DNA of 64,000 nucleotides from Aeromicrobium sp. A1-2 (GCF_003443875.1 NZ_CP027482.1:2356001-2420000); one strand, 5' to 3'; shown: positions 1 through 8,308, numbered from the stretch's first letter. Numbers and translations are program-made. The notes: generated by a model from the letters alone, not told the origin.

Positions 1-252
1 GTCTACGACGACAACTCATTGCTGCCGCTCGCGGCGGGGCTGGAGCGCCCACTCATGATCATCCACGGCCTCGCGGACGACAACGTCGTCGCGGCGCACA
101 CCCTCCGGCTGTCGTCCGCGCTGCTCGCAGCCGGTCGGCCACACACCGTGCTCCCGCTGTCGGGCGTGACCCACATGACGCCGCAGGAGGTCGTGGCGGA
201 GAACCTCAAGCTCCTGCAGGTCGAGTTCCTGCGCGAGCACCTCGGCGTCTGA
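1..252 (+). CDS. S9-family serine peptidase, C-terminal fragment (cut by window edge)
   Basis: This is the last 83 residues of an alpha/beta-hydrolase peptidase of the prolyl oligopeptidase/dipeptidyl peptidase type; the start lies before the window. Visible are the strand and turn HGLADDNV, which carries the catalytic Asp in S9 enzymes, and the later GVTHMT, where the catalytic His sits. The nucleophile Ser is outside the window. The family cleaves oligopeptides, usually after proline. The reading frame is open from base 1 to a TGA at 250-252. Family assignment is good; substrate specificity cannot be judged. Confidence 0.8.
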   Translation, partial: VYDDNSLLPLAAGLERPLMIIHGLADDNVVAAHTLRLSSALLAAGRPHTVLPLSGVTHMTPQEVVAENLKLLQVEFLREHLGV

Positions 253-261
253 CCCCCACGA

Positions 262-528
262 TCAGTCCTTGAGTCGCTTGGGCCCACCGGGGAGGTCGAT
301 CGGGGTGACGGGCAGTCTGTCGTCTCCTGGCATCCAGCCGCCGTAGACATCGACCATCTCGATGACGCGGTCGTCGTAGGGCTCGACCAGCAGCACCCAC
401 GCGTGGTCCTCGCCGTCGTCCTCGCCGGCAAAGCCCTCGCGTCGCAACGTCGTCAAGTAGCCCTCGCTCTCCAGCGCGTTGATGAGCTCCGCGGCGTCGT
501 CGTCGGCATCGAAGTAGATCGGACTCAT
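262..528 (-). CDS. Small acidic hypothetical protein, 88 aa
   Basis: An 88-residue acidic protein begins MSPIYFDADDDAAELINALESE. The remainder alternates short strands and turns (AWVLLVEPYDDRVIEMVDVYGGW) in a way that looks like a genuine small alpha/beta domain rather than a shadow frame. It converges with the peptidase gene, with 9 bp between stops. I recognise no family. Actinobacterial genomes carry many such small proteins of unknown role. No signal peptide or membrane segment is visible, so a cytoplasmic location is inferred. Confidence 0.6.
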   Translation of the reverse strand: MSPIYFDADDDAAELINALESEGYLTTLRREGFAGEDDGEDHAWVLLVEPYDDRVIEMVDVYGGWMPGDDRLPVTPIDLPGGPKRLKD

Positions 529-693
529 GCCGCCGAACCTATCGCGCGCACCGTGAATCCGGGCAGGTCGGTTGGGTGCGCTTGATCCGCACGCATCCCC
601 GAGTACGAGATTGCCAGTCCGTCAGAGCCCTGAGGTCCGATCCGCGCAGCAGCCCCCGTGGCCAGCGCCTCCCATCGACCTCATGGAATGCAC

Positions 694-801
694 ATGAACC
701 TGGCCGAGGCACTTCGGTCGTACCGCGGAGCGCTACTCGTGGTGAGTCACGACGATCAATTCCTCGCCGACCTGGAGCTCACCCGACGTGTCGAGATGTG
801 A
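694..801 (+). pseudogene. Remnant of an ABC-F ATP-binding protein (C-terminal H-loop region)
   Basis: The frame from 694 reads EALRSYRGALLVVSHDDQF followed by LADLELTRRVEM and a stop. This matches the end of the second ATPase domain of ABC-F proteins, where the H-loop SHD is followed by FL..L...R.E. Just upstream, in another frame (about 671-692), PIDLMECT resembles the stretch after Walker B (NHLD..SIE.LE), so a frameshift lies near 692. Nothing of the rest of the gene is visible in 529-670. It is a decayed remnant, not a functional gene; ABC-F proteins act on ribosomes or confer antibiotic resistance. Confidence 0.7.
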
Positions 802-822
802 GTCGGCGAGCACACTGGTGGC

Positions 823-2064
823 ATGACCGGAACGAACTGGGCAGGCAACCTGACCTATCACGCAACGGCGCTGCACCAACCGGGCTCGATCGAGGAGCTC
901 TCCGCGCTCGTTGCGGCCGCCCCGTCGGCACGCGCGCTCGGCAGCCGCCACTCGTTCAACGCCATCGCGGACACCACCGGTGTCCAGATCTCGGTAGCCG
1001 GGCTGCCTCCGGTCGTCGAGGTCGATGCCGCCGCCCGCGAGGTCACGGTCTCCGCGGGTCTGCGGTACGGCGAGCTTGTCGAGGAGCTCGATCAGGCCGG
1101 CTGGGCGCTGCATAACCTGGCCTCACTCCCCCACATCTCGGTCGCTGGAGCCATCGCGACCGGTACGCACGGGTCGGGTGACCGCAACGGCAGTCTCGCC
1201 AGCTCGGTCGCCGGGCTCGAGCTCGTCACCGCGGACGGCACGGTGCGCTCGGTCCGCCGCGGCGACCCCGACTTTGACGGGATGGTCGTCTCGCTCGGGC
1301 TGCTCGGAGTCGTCACCAAGGTCACCCTCGACATCATCCCGACGTTCCAGATCCGTCAGGACCTCTACGAGGGGGTCCCGTGGGAGTCGATCGAGACGGA
1401 CCTCGATGCGATCACCGGCAGCGCGTACAGCGTCAGCCTCTTCACCGACTGGGGTGCCGGAGGCGCAGGCCAGGCCTGGGTCAAGTCGCGGGCCGACGCA
1501 GCACCTCGCGAGGAGTTCTTCGGCGCACGTCCAGCGGCCCGACAGCTGCATCCTCTACCGGGCGAGCAGGCCGACGTGGCCACGACACAGCTCGGCGCCG
1601 CCGGCCCGTGGTGGGACCGGCTGCCGCACTTCCGCCTGGGATTCACGCCGAGCAACGGCGAGGAGCTGCAGACCGAGTACCTCGTGCCTAGGGAGCACGC
1701 CCTCGAGGCGATCCGGGCCGTGCGCGCGCTCGCGCCACGCGTGCAGCCGCACCTGCTGATCAGCGAGATCAGGACCATCGCCGCCGACGCCCTGTGGCTG
1801 AGCCCCAGCCACTCGGTCGGCTGCCTCGCGATCCACTTCACCTGGCGGATGCATGTGCCGGAGGTGACGGCACTGCTGCCCGTCATCGACGCCGCACTCG
1901 CCCCGTGTGCCGCCCGGCCGCACTGGGGCAAGGTCTTCGAGACCGCACCCCAGCGCCTGCTTGAGGCCTATCCACGTATCCCGGATCTGCGCGCGCTGGC
2001 CGACCGGCTCGATCCCGAGCAGACCTTCGCCAATCGGCTTACGAGTCACTGGCTGTCCCGTTGA
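823..2064 (+). CDS. Alditol (xylitol) oxidase, FAD-linked
   Basis: This 413-residue flavoprotein belongs to the vanillyl-alcohol-oxidase superfamily and resembles Streptomyces AldO (about 418 aa). AldO oxidises sugar alcohols such as xylitol and sorbitol at C1 with O2, giving an aldose and H2O2. The FAD domain shows ALGSRHSFN near residues 38-46; His43 corresponds to the residue carrying covalent FAD. Next come SVAGAIATGTHGSG (FAD pyrophosphate loop) and, near the C terminus, ARPHWGKVF, a conserved substrate-site motif of the family. There is no signal peptide, so it is cytoplasmic. It appears to be monocistronic, starting about 20 bp after the ABC-F remnant. Confidence 0.9.
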   Translation: MTGTNWAGNLTYHATALHQPGSIEELSALVAAAPSARALGSRHSFNAIADTTGVQISVAGLPPVVEVDAAAREVTVSAGLRYGELVEELDQAGWALHNLASLPHISVAGAIATGTHGSGDRNGSLASSVAGLELVTADGTVRSVRRGDPDFDGMVVSLGLLGVVTKVTLDIIPTFQIRQDLYEGVPWESIETDLDAITGSAYSVSLFTDWGAGGAGQAWVKSRADAAPREEFFGARPAARQLHPLPGEQADVATTQLGAAGPWWDRLPHFRLGFTPSNGEELQTEYLVPREHALEAIRAVRALAPRVQPHLLISEIRTIAADALWLSPSHSVGCLAIHFTWRMHVPEVTALLPVIDAALAPCAARPHWGKVFETAPQRLLEAYPRIPDLRALADRLDPEQTFANRLTSHWLSR

Positions 2065-2128
2065 CGATGTGACGTAGTCGGGCGGTACTGACCGGGTCGG
2101 CAGGGCATTCCGGTGGCAGACTGGAAAT

Positions 2129-2863
2129 ATGAACACGTTCAATCCCATCCCGGTGCGACTCACCGGACCACGGCTGATGCGTCAGGACTGGACCCGGCTG
2201 ACCTTCATCCACTGGGCTGTCGAGCCCGCGATGGTGGCACCGTTGCTCCCCCTCGGTACGCGTCCTGACGTGCTGGACGGCGTCACGTACGTGGGCCTGA
2301 TTCCGTTCGAGATGCGACGAGCCGGATTCGGCCTGGGCCCCGCAGTGCCGTTCTTCGGTGACTTCGCCGAGACCAACGTGCGTCTCTACACGGTCGACGA
2401 CCAGGGACGGCACGGTGTGGTCTTCCGGTCACTGGAGACCAGTCGACTCCTGGTGACCCTCGGTGCGAGGTTCGCGTTCGGGACTCCGTACACGTGGGCC
2501 CGCATGCGGATCACCCAGGAGGGCGACCGGATCGACTACACGACTCGCCGGCGCTGGCCCGGCCCCCGCGGCGCCGGCGGTCACGTCTCCGCGACGATCG
2601 GCGACCCGATCGCACACCCGTCGGCGGTCGAGGAGTTCGTCACCGCGCGCTTCGGACTGCACACCCGGTGGGCGGGACGCACGCTCTGGATCCCGAACCA
2701 CCACGCCCCGTGGCCCCTGCGGTCCGCGACGGTCGAGACGCTGGAGGACACCCTGGTGGCGGCGGCCGGCATTCCCGGTCTCGCGAGCCGGCCGCCCGAC
2801 TCGGTCGTCTACGCGGACTCGGTCCGCACCGAGTTCGGCACGCCCGTCGTCGTGCCAACCTGA
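2129..2863 (+). CDS. DUF2071 (YqjF-like) family protein
   Basis: This 244-residue protein has the DUF2071/YqjF pattern: an N-terminal QDWTRLTFIHWAVEPAMVAPLLP segment, then DGVTYVGLIPFEMRRAGF, FAETNVRLYT and a basic middle part with TRRRWPGP. The domain is common in Actinobacteria and Bacilli and has no established biochemical role. It resembles acetoacetate-decarboxylase-like beta folds, which is family knowledge and not visible here. It has its own 64-bp leader after the alditol oxidase and converges with the phosphotransferase gene 7 bp later. Function remains unknown. Confidence 0.85.
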   Translation: MNTFNPIPVRLTGPRLMRQDWTRLTFIHWAVEPAMVAPLLPLGTRPDVLDGVTYVGLIPFEMRRAGFGLGPAVPFFGDFAETNVRLYTVDDQGRHGVVFRSLETSRLLVTLGARFAFGTPYTWARMRITQEGDRIDYTTRRRWPGPRGAGGHVSATIGDPIAHPSAVEEFVTARFGLHTRWAGRTLWIPNHHAPWPLRSATVETLEDTLVAAAGIPGLASRPPDSVVYADSVRTEFGTPVVVPT

Positions 2864-2870
2864 TCCTGGC

Positions 2871-3629
2871 TCAAAGCGCTTGCTCGATCGCCGGGACACG
2901 AGCGAGGAAGGCAGCGACCCGGTCGCGGGTGCGCTGCGGCTCCCCGACCTTCGCCAGATTGAGCAGACCCGCGTCGCCGCGCACCTGGCCCGCCTCGATC
3001 CGATCGCTGGCCGCCGTCATGCGCTCGACGACGGCCGCGAGGACCGTCGTAGGACCCCACTCGCCGTACGCGTCGACCAGCAGGTCGAGCCTGCGCACGA
3101 CGTCGTCCAGCGGTATCTCGCGGTAGAGCGGGATGCCGGTCCACGCAAGGAAGGCCAGGTCGTCGATCGGACGGCCGGGACCGGCCATGTCCCAGTCGAT
3201 CATGGCAACGAAGTGGCCGCTCTGGATGATCCAGTTGTAGGCGCCGGGATCGTTGTGGCAGACGATCTGGTCGGCGGCGAGCTCTGCCTCGCCGCCCCGC
3301 CAGGTGCGCGGGCCCTCGGGTCGGAAGTCCTCGACCAGATCATGGAAGTCACGCAACCATGTCACTGCCTCGGCAAGAACGCTGTCCAGGACGACCTCGC
3401 GGTCGACCGGGACGCCTCTGCCCTCGACGTAGTCGAGCACCTCACGACCCTTGTCGTCGATGCCGTGCAGCTCCGGCATGCCCCGGAGTCCGTTGTCGTG
3501 CAGATACGTCAGAAGCTCGTGCACGGCCGGCGTCCATGGCCCGGTCGGGCGCCGCACCGTCCGGCCGATGCGGGTCGCCCCGCCCACCGCACCGGGCAGG
3601 TGTTCAGGCTCTGTGTCGTCACGTGGCAC
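2871..3629 (-). CDS. Aminoglycoside phosphotransferase (APH) family kinase
   Basis: This protein of about 252 residues has the APH/choline-kinase C-lobe. VCHNDPGAYNW is Brenner's motif with the catalytic Asp, and VAMIDWDMAGPGRPIDDLAF is the metal-binding Asp motif. The N-lobe is short, with ATP-pocket strands only weakly recognisable. Such small APH-like enzymes phosphorylate unknown hydroxyl substrates; antibiotic resistance should not be assumed. I chose GTG at 3629. An in-frame GTG at 3647 would overlap the divergent YibE/F gene, whose start lies only 9 bp away at 3639. No clear ribosome binding site helps decide. Confidence 0.8.
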   Translation of the reverse strand: MPRDDTEPEHLPGAVGGATRIGRTVRRPTGPWTPAVHELLTYLHDNGLRGMPELHGIDDKGREVLDYVEGRGVPVDREVVLDSVLAEAVTWLRDFHDLVEDFRPEGPRTWRGGEAELAADQIVCHNDPGAYNWIIQSGHFVAMIDWDMAGPGRPIDDLAFLAWTGIPLYREIPLDDVVRRLDLLVDAYGEWGPTTVLAAVVERMTAASDRIEAGQVRGDAGLLNLAKVGEPQRTRDRVAAFLARVPAIEQAL

Positions 3630-3638
3630 GCTTTCATC

Positions 3639-4883
3639 GTGGCACACACTCACTCGCACAGCTCGGTTGCCGACTACGGACCCCCCCGACGCAGGCTGGC
3701 CTCGGTGCTGACGATTGTCGTGCTCGCCATCGCGGGCGTCGCGATGGCCGCGATGGCCGCCCTGTGGCCCGACGCGGACCAGGTGCCGCGCGACCAGAAT
3801 CCTTACAGCGGGCAGGGCGTCACGACCGTCGAGGCGACCGTCACGGGCATCGAGCCGTTCGACTGCAACAGCGGCGGCGAGGGACCCGACGGGATCCAGC
3901 AGGTCAGGGGCGACTGCGCCCACATCACGGCCACGACGGACGACGGCGCCGCGACCTTCGACCTCGACGCATCGCGATTCAAGGCCGGCATCGATCGCGG
4001 CGACGACGTCAAGCTCATTCGGATCGCTCCGGAGGGCCAGTCGGTGTCGTACGAGTTCCTGGACTTCCAGCGCGGCCTGCCGATCACGGCGCTCGCGATC
4101 GCCTTCTCGGTCCTGGTCATCGCGGTTGCGCGCTGGCGCGGCCTGTTCGCGATCGTCGGCATCGGGGTGACGATGCTCGCGCTGACCAAGTTCATGCTGC
4201 CGGCCTTCCTCGCCGGGGAGTCACCGCTGCTCGTCGCGATTGTCGGGTCGACCGCGATCATGATCGCGGTGCTCTACCTGGCCCACGGGATCTCGATCCG
4301 CACGACCGCGGCGCTGTTCGGCACCCTGGTCGGCATCGGCCTGACTGCCGCCCTCGGTCTCGGCTCGACGATGTGGACCAACCTGACCGGCGTCGGCTCG
4401 GAGAACGATCAGATCCTGATCGCGACGGTGCCGGGGATCGACCTTTCCGGCATCGTCGCCGCCACGATGGTCATCGCCGGTCTCGGCGTGCTCAACGACG
4501 TGACCGTGACGCAGGCCAGCGCGGTCTGGGAGATGCGGGCGCTGCAACCGGCTGCCCGTGGCGCCTCGCTGTTCGCCTCGGCGATGCGGATCGGCCGAGA
4601 CCACATCGCCTCGAGCGTCTACACCCTGGTGTTCGCCTACGCGGGTTCGGCCATGACGGTGCTGCTGCTCATCACCGCCTATCAGCGGGGTCTGGCCGAG
4701 ATGGCGACGACCGAGGAGATCGGCACTGAGATCGTGCGCACCCTGGTGGGTGCGATCGGCCTCGTCCTCGCGGTTCCGGTCACGACGCTCTTCGCGGTGT
4801 GGCTGGCGCCGAAGGCGACCGAGCCCGATCAGCTCGAGATCGTCACCGCAGGCGGATCGCACGCGGGGCCTGTCGGCGGCTGA
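3639..4883 (+). CDS. YibE/F family multi-membrane protein
   Basis: This 414-residue membrane protein starts with a His/Ser-rich tail (VAHTHSHSS), then a transmembrane helix (LTIVVLAIAGVAMAAMAAL). An extracytoplasmic domain of about 140 residues follows, containing VEATVTGIEPFDCNSGG and ATFDLDASRFKAGIDRGDDV. About seven further helices follow, including GLFAIVGIGVTMLALTKFMLP and LLITAYQRG. This is the YibE/F layout; its role is unknown although a transport-like function is often proposed. The His-rich start is typical of actinobacterial homologues and supports the GTG at 3639. It diverges from the APH gene with overlapping control regions. Confidence 0.88.
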   Translation: MAHTHSHSSVADYGPPRRRLASVLTIVVLAIAGVAMAAMAALWPDADQVPRDQNPYSGQGVTTVEATVTGIEPFDCNSGGEGPDGIQQVRGDCAHITATTDDGAATFDLDASRFKAGIDRGDDVKLIRIAPEGQSVSYEFLDFQRGLPITALAIAFSVLVIAVARWRGLFAIVGIGVTMLALTKFMLPAFLAGESPLLVAIVGSTAIMIAVLYLAHGISIRTTAALFGTLVGIGLTAALGLGSTMWTNLTGVGSENDQILIATVPGIDLSGIVAATMVIAGLGVLNDVTVTQASAVWEMRALQPAARGASLFASAMRIGRDHIASSVYTLVFAYAGSAMTVLLLITAYQRGLAEMATTEEIGTEIVRTLVGAIGLVLAVPVTTLFAVWLAPKATEPDQLEIVTAGGSHAGPVGG

Positions 4884-5089
4884 CCAGCCTCCTCGGAGTC
4901 AATCTTTGCGGTCAGGGCCTGCCTCTGCGGCCAGGTCACCGGGCCGTCCCTCGTCGGTGGCGTCCTGTGCGTTCATGATCCTGGCGTCAGCTGTTCACCC
5001 GCCGTGAGCCCCTTTCCGGCCGCCTGGACCCGCTGCCGCTCCTAGGCTGGAATCACCGGCCTGCCGGGCCACCAGCGACAAGACTGACG

Positions 5090-5437
5090 ATGCCCCCTCA
5101 CCGATCCTGGTCCTCCACGTACCGGCTCTCCAGCGAGTCGCGCCAGCAACGGATCCTGCGCACCGTGCACCGTCTGGACGATCCCGGCATCGTGGCGCTC
5201 GGCACGACCCGCGACACCCGACCCGCCGTCGTGATCGAGTGCTCCTCGGCCAACGCCGAGTTTCGGGCCCGGCGCATCGTCCACACGCTGGATCTGCTGG
5301 CGGAGCGGATCGAGACCTCCCGGGCATCGGGTCTCTGCGCGCCGGAGCCGCCCCAGTCGACGCACCTCGCGGGGCTCCCGATCCCCCGGCGGCTGACCAG
5401 GCTCGTCCCGACGGATCGGCTGCGCAGGCTGCTCTGA
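5090..5437 (+). CDS. Hypothetical protein, 115 aa
   Basis: A possible 115-residue protein with a plausible alpha/beta core (RILRTVHRLDDPGIVALG, PAVVIECSSANAEFRARR, IVHTLDLLAERIE) and an Arg-rich end. No family is recognised. The core has believable hydrophobic periodicity, but high GC makes long shadow frames common, and no ribosome binding site precedes the ATG. The 206 bp between YibE/F and this gene show nothing else. Confidence 0.4.
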   Translation: MPPHRSWSSTYRLSSESRQQRILRTVHRLDDPGIVALGTTRDTRPAVVIECSSANAEFRARRIVHTLDLLAERIETSRASGLCAPEPPQSTHLAGLPIPRRLTRLVPTDRLRRLL

Positions 5438-5494
5438 GCATGCATGGGCCGGCGGGTCGATGGGTATGAGTCCGGTTCCGAGGGAAGGACAGCC

Positions 5495-5653
5495 ATGACC
5501 CACACACCCATCGAACCTGACGATCCGTACGACGAGCTCCCGGGCGACGATCCCGAGGCTCCGATCGACTCGCAGCAGGACGACCCCGAGATAGCCGTGG
5601 TGCCGGACTTCGGCGAGGACCGCGCGGCGCCGGATCCCGGCGAGGACACCTAG
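5495..5653 (+). CDS. Small, highly acidic hypothetical protein, 52 aa
   Basis: A 52-residue peptide beginning MTHTPIEPDDPYDELPGDDP is nearly one-third Asp/Glu with many prolines, so it is probably disordered. A good ribosome binding site (AGGGAAGGA, about 7 nt upstream) selects the ATG at 5495 over a longer in-frame possibility. Small acidic Pro/Asp-rich proteins of this type are frequent and uncharacterised in Actinobacteria. It ends 10 bp before the converging isochorismatase gene. Confidence 0.6.
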   Translation: MTHTPIEPDDPYDELPGDDPEAPIDSQQDDPEIAVVPDFGEDRAAPDPGEDT

Positions 5654-5663
5654 CCCCGACGGT

Positions 5664-6275
5664 TCAGGACGCGGCCGATTCGAAGGCCGCGAGGACCTCG
5701 GCGCTGCTGCACCGGGCACCGGTCTGGAGGTACTCCATGGCGCGCAGGGCGCCCGCGTGTGCCTCGACGCTCGAGCCGGCCACCGCATCCTCGACGACCC
5801 GGCAGAAGTAGTCATGCTGATGGGCGTCGACGAACGTGTAGTGGACGCAGACGTCGGTATGACCACCGATGAGGATCAGGGTCTCGGCACGTAGCCCCTT
5901 CAGCAGGATCTCCAGCTCGGTCCCGAAGAAGCACGAGTAGCGGCGCTTGCGGATCACATAGTCGTCGGGCCGTAGGCCGAGAGCGGCCGCGATCTCGGTG
6001 CCGGGATCGCCTTCGAGCAGGTGCACGTCCTCGGCGCCGTCGAGCTCGCGGCCAAAATCGACCAGGTCGCGGCGATGCGCCTCCTGGAAGAACACGATGG
6101 GGATGCCGCACTCGCGGGCCTTGGCCACCAGCGCCGGTGCGCGATCCATCGCTTCCTGGTAGCCAGGCATGAACGGAATGGCCGACTCGCCCTCGCCTGC
6201 TCCGCCGCCCTGGATGTCGATCACGACGAGAACCGGCCGGCCCTCGATCAGCTCGCGGGGTGTGCGGGAACTCAT
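5664..6275 (-). CDS. Isochorismatase-family cysteine hydrolase
   Basis: This 203-residue enzyme has the isochorismatase/nicotinamidase fold. VLVVIDIQGG carries the catalytic Asp20, VIRKRRYSCFFGTEL carries Lys110, and GGHTDVCVHYT carries nucleophile Cys143. Family members hydrolyse isochorismate, nicotinamide, ureidoacrylate or related amides, and the substrate here is not determinable. The start at 6275 is set by a strong AGGAGAGC ribosome binding site. An upstream frame extends through the 18-bp repeats and would add a repeated MTPDRTV-type peptide, which I do not accept. It diverges from the NmrA-type reductase, with the repeats between them. Confidence 0.9.
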   Translation of the reverse strand: MSSRTPRELIEGRPVLVVIDIQGGGAGEGESAIPFMPGYQEAMDRAPALVAKARECGIPIVFFQEAHRRDLVDFGRELDGAEDVHLLEGDPGTEIAAALGLRPDDYVIRKRRYSCFFGTELEILLKGLRAETLILIGGHTDVCVHYTFVDAHQHDYFCRVVEDAVAGSSVEAHAGALRAMEYLQTGARCSSAEVLAAFESAAS

Positions 6276-6306
6276 GGGCTCTCCTCGTGCAAAGACGTTC
6301 GTCGGC

Positions 6307-6378
6307 GTCACAGTGCGGTCCGGTGTCACAGTGCGGTCCGGTGTCACAGTGCGGTCCGGTGTCACAGTGCGGTCCGGT
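6307..6378. repeat. Four perfect tandem 18-bp repeats in a divergent promoter region
   Basis: The unit GTCACAGTGCGGTCCGGT occurs four times without mismatch or gap (6307, 6325, 6343, 6361). Each unit has the near-palindromic core CGG-T-CCG, and consecutive cores sit 18 bp apart, close to but not exactly two helical turns. The array lies 31 bp upstream of the isochorismatase start and 108 bp upstream of the NmrA-type gene. It could be an iterated operator for a locally or distantly encoded regulator, or a simple slippage product. Confidence 0.95.
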
Positions 6379-6486
6379 GTCCGATCTCCGACGTGTTCGT
6401 CACGCTAGCACCGGAGGGGATCGATCCGGGGCGACCCAGCACCCGTGCAAGGCTGGGGGCCCCACCAGACGTCCCTAGGAGACATC

Positions 6487-7347
6487 GTGCGCGTCGCCAT
6501 CACTGCTGCCAGTGGCAAGCTCGGAGCTGCCATCGTCGCGGCAACTGCGGCCGAGATCGGCGCGGACAACGTCGTGGCCCTGGCCCGGACCCCCACGAAC
6601 GCCGCACACCTCGGGGTCGAGGTGCGTCCCGGCAGCTACGACGACCGCGACGAGCTCGTGACGTCGCTGGCAGGCATCGACCGTGTGCTGCTCGTCTCGG
6701 GAATGGACGCTCCGGACCAACGCATCGGGCAGCACCGCAACGTCATCGAGGCCGCCCGGTCGAACCACGTGCAGAAGATCGTGTACACCAGCATCCAGGG
6801 CCCCGCGAGCGGCACCGCCTTCTCGCCGGTCGTGCAGAGCAACCGGCAGACCGAGGACGACGTCAGGGCGAGCGGACTGGCCTGGGCGATCGGCCGCAAC
6901 GGCATCTACATCGAGCCTGATGTGGAGTATGCCTCGACGTACGCCGAGCTCGGCGAGATCACCAACTGCGCCGGCGAGGGACGCTGCGCCTACACGACGC
7001 GGCCCGAGCTGGCGTACGCGTACGCCCGGATGCTGACCGGCTCGGCCGGCGACGGCCAGACGTACAGCCTCAGTGGCGAGCCGATCACCCAGACCGAGCT
7101 GGCCACCCTGCTCGGTGACGCCATGGGTGTCCCGATCGGCTATCGCTCGATGAGTTTCGAGGACTACCGCACCGAACGCGTCGCGGAGCTCGGCGACTTC
7201 ATCGGCACGGTTGTGGCCGGCATCTACCAGGGCATCCGTGATGGCGCGTACGACACCTCCGGCGACTTCCAGGCCGCGGCCGGCCGCCCACACCAGTCGT
7301 GGGCCGACTTCTTCGCCGACCTGAAGTCCGTCCACACTGGCGCCTGA
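6487..7347 (+). CDS. NmrA-like NAD(P)H-binding oxidoreductase
   Basis: This 286-residue atypical short-chain dehydrogenase has an N-terminal Rossmann motif AITAASGKLGAAIVAA, then VVALARTPTNA (dinucleotide ribose binding) and KIVYTSIQGP. The C-terminal half contains LSGEPITQTELATLLG, as in quinone oxidoreductase 2 (QorB) and NmrA proteins. QOR2-like enzymes reduce quinones with NADPH. The GTG at 6487 is chosen because of AGGAG 6 nt upstream. It diverges from the isochorismatase and converges with the zinc-free alcohol-dehydrogenase-like gene. Confidence 0.85.
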   Translation: MRVAITAASGKLGAAIVAATAAEIGADNVVALARTPTNAAHLGVEVRPGSYDDRDELVTSLAGIDRVLLVSGMDAPDQRIGQHRNVIEAARSNHVQKIVYTSIQGPASGTAFSPVVQSNRQTEDDVRASGLAWAIGRNGIYIEPDVEYASTYAELGEITNCAGEGRCAYTTRPELAYAYARMLTGSAGDGQTYSLSGEPITQTELATLLGDAMGVPIGYRSMSFEDYRTERVAELGDFIGTVVAGIYQGIRDGAYDTSGDFQAAAGRPHQSWADFFADLKSVHTGA

Positions 7348-7357
7348 CCGGCCCTGG

Positions 7358-8308
7358 TCAGGGGACCACGACGATCTTGCCGAGCGCGCGGCCTTCTCCG
7401 ACCCGGGCGAGGGCAGCGGGCACCTCCTCGAGCCGGAAGGTCCGGTCGATGTGGATCGCGACGTCGCCCGCGACGCACAGGTCGGCGACCGGCTCGAAGT
7501 GGCCCGGTCCGGTCTTGACGACCAGCACCCCGAGGGAGCGACCGGTGAGCAGGCCGACCGCCGAGCCCGCAGTGAGCACACGCAGGAGCGTGCGCACCGA
7601 CCCGCCCACGCACCGGTAGGTACCGCCCGGCGCGAGAGCGCGGCGGTAGGCCAGCACCGACCGGTGCGCGACCAGGTCAAGGATCAGGTCGTACGGCCCT
7701 GAGCGGGTGAAGTCGTCGCGGCGGTAGTCGATCACCTCGTCGGCGCCCATCGCTCGCATGAAGTCCTGCTTCGCTGCGTTGTCGACACCGGTCACGTGGG
7801 CACCGAGCCGCTTGGCGAGCTGGATCGCGAACATCCCGGACCCCCCTCCCCCGCCGTTGATCAGGACTCGGACGCCCGGTCCGGCCGCCGCCGTGCCCTG
7901 CAGCGCGATCGCACCCGCCTGCGGGATGGCGGACGCCTCCGCGAACGTCAGTCCGGTGGGCTTGCGGGCCAGGGCGGACTCCGCGACGAGGGCGTGCTCC
8001 GCGAAGCCACCCTTCAACGCGAGGTTGTCGGCGTACACCTCGTCCCCGGGTTGGAATCGCGTGACTCCCGACCCGATCTCGTCGACGACCCCGGCGATGT
8101 CCGATCCCAGCGTCCGGCGCGACGGGGTCCGAAGACCGCCGGTGCGGGCGTAGGCCGGCGCCCCCCGCAGGCACTCCCAGTCACTGAGGTTGACCGACGT
8201 CGCGGCGACCTCGACCCGCACCTGCCCGGCGGCGGGCGACGGGACCGGGACGTCGTCGACGCGCAGGACATCCGGTGGCCCGTACCGGTCGTGGACCACG
8301 GCCCTCAT
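7358..8308 (-). CDS. Medium-chain NAD(P)-dependent quinone oxidoreductase/alcohol dehydrogenase-like
   Basis: This 316-residue MDR protein starts MRAVVHDRYGPPDVLRVDDV. It has the GroES-like domain (SDIAGVVDEIGSGVTRFQPGDEVY), a nucleotide-binding loop degenerate from GxGxxG (VLINGGGGGSGMFAIQLAKRLGA) and a C-terminal FRLEEVPAALARVGEGRALGKIVV. Cys ligands of a catalytic zinc are absent, pointing to the zeta-crystallin/quinone reductase branch. Its start overlaps the end of the DUF4386 gene by 4 bp, so the two are translated together and probably repressed by the divergent TetR protein. Confidence 0.88.
   Translation of the reverse strand: MRAVVHDRYGPPDVLRVDDVPVPSPAAGQVRVEVAATSVNLSDWECLRGAPAYARTGGLRTPSRRTLGSDIAGVVDEIGSGVTRFQPGDEVYADNLALKGGFAEHALVAESALARKPTGLTFAEASAIPQAGAIALQGTAAAGPGVRVLINGGGGGSGMFAIQLAKRLGAHVTGVDNAAKQDFMRAMGADEVIDYRRDDFTRSGPYDLILDLVAHRSVLAYRRALAPGGTYRCVGGSVRTLLRVLTAGSAVGLLTGRSLGVLVVKTGPGHFEPVADLCVAGDVAIHIDRTFRLEEVPAALARVGEGRALGKIVVVP

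Noticed and set aside
2871-3629. Antibiotic-resistance aminoglycoside kinase
   Set aside because: Only the general APH fold is visible; the protein is small and not close to known resistance enzymes as far as can be judged by eye.
2463-3638. Long plus-strand open frame that would extend the YibE/F protein by about 390 residues
   Set aside because: It runs antisense to the phosphotransferase gene and overlaps the DUF2071 gene in another frame, has Arg/Pro-rich composition typical of high-GC shadow frames, and the family N terminus (His-rich tail plus helix) begins at 3639.
6276-6365. Upstream extension of the isochorismatase through the 18-bp repeats, giving MTPDRTV repeats
   Set aside because: The ATG at 6275 has a strong ribosome binding site and matches family N termini; the repeat peptide is a by-product of the DNA array.
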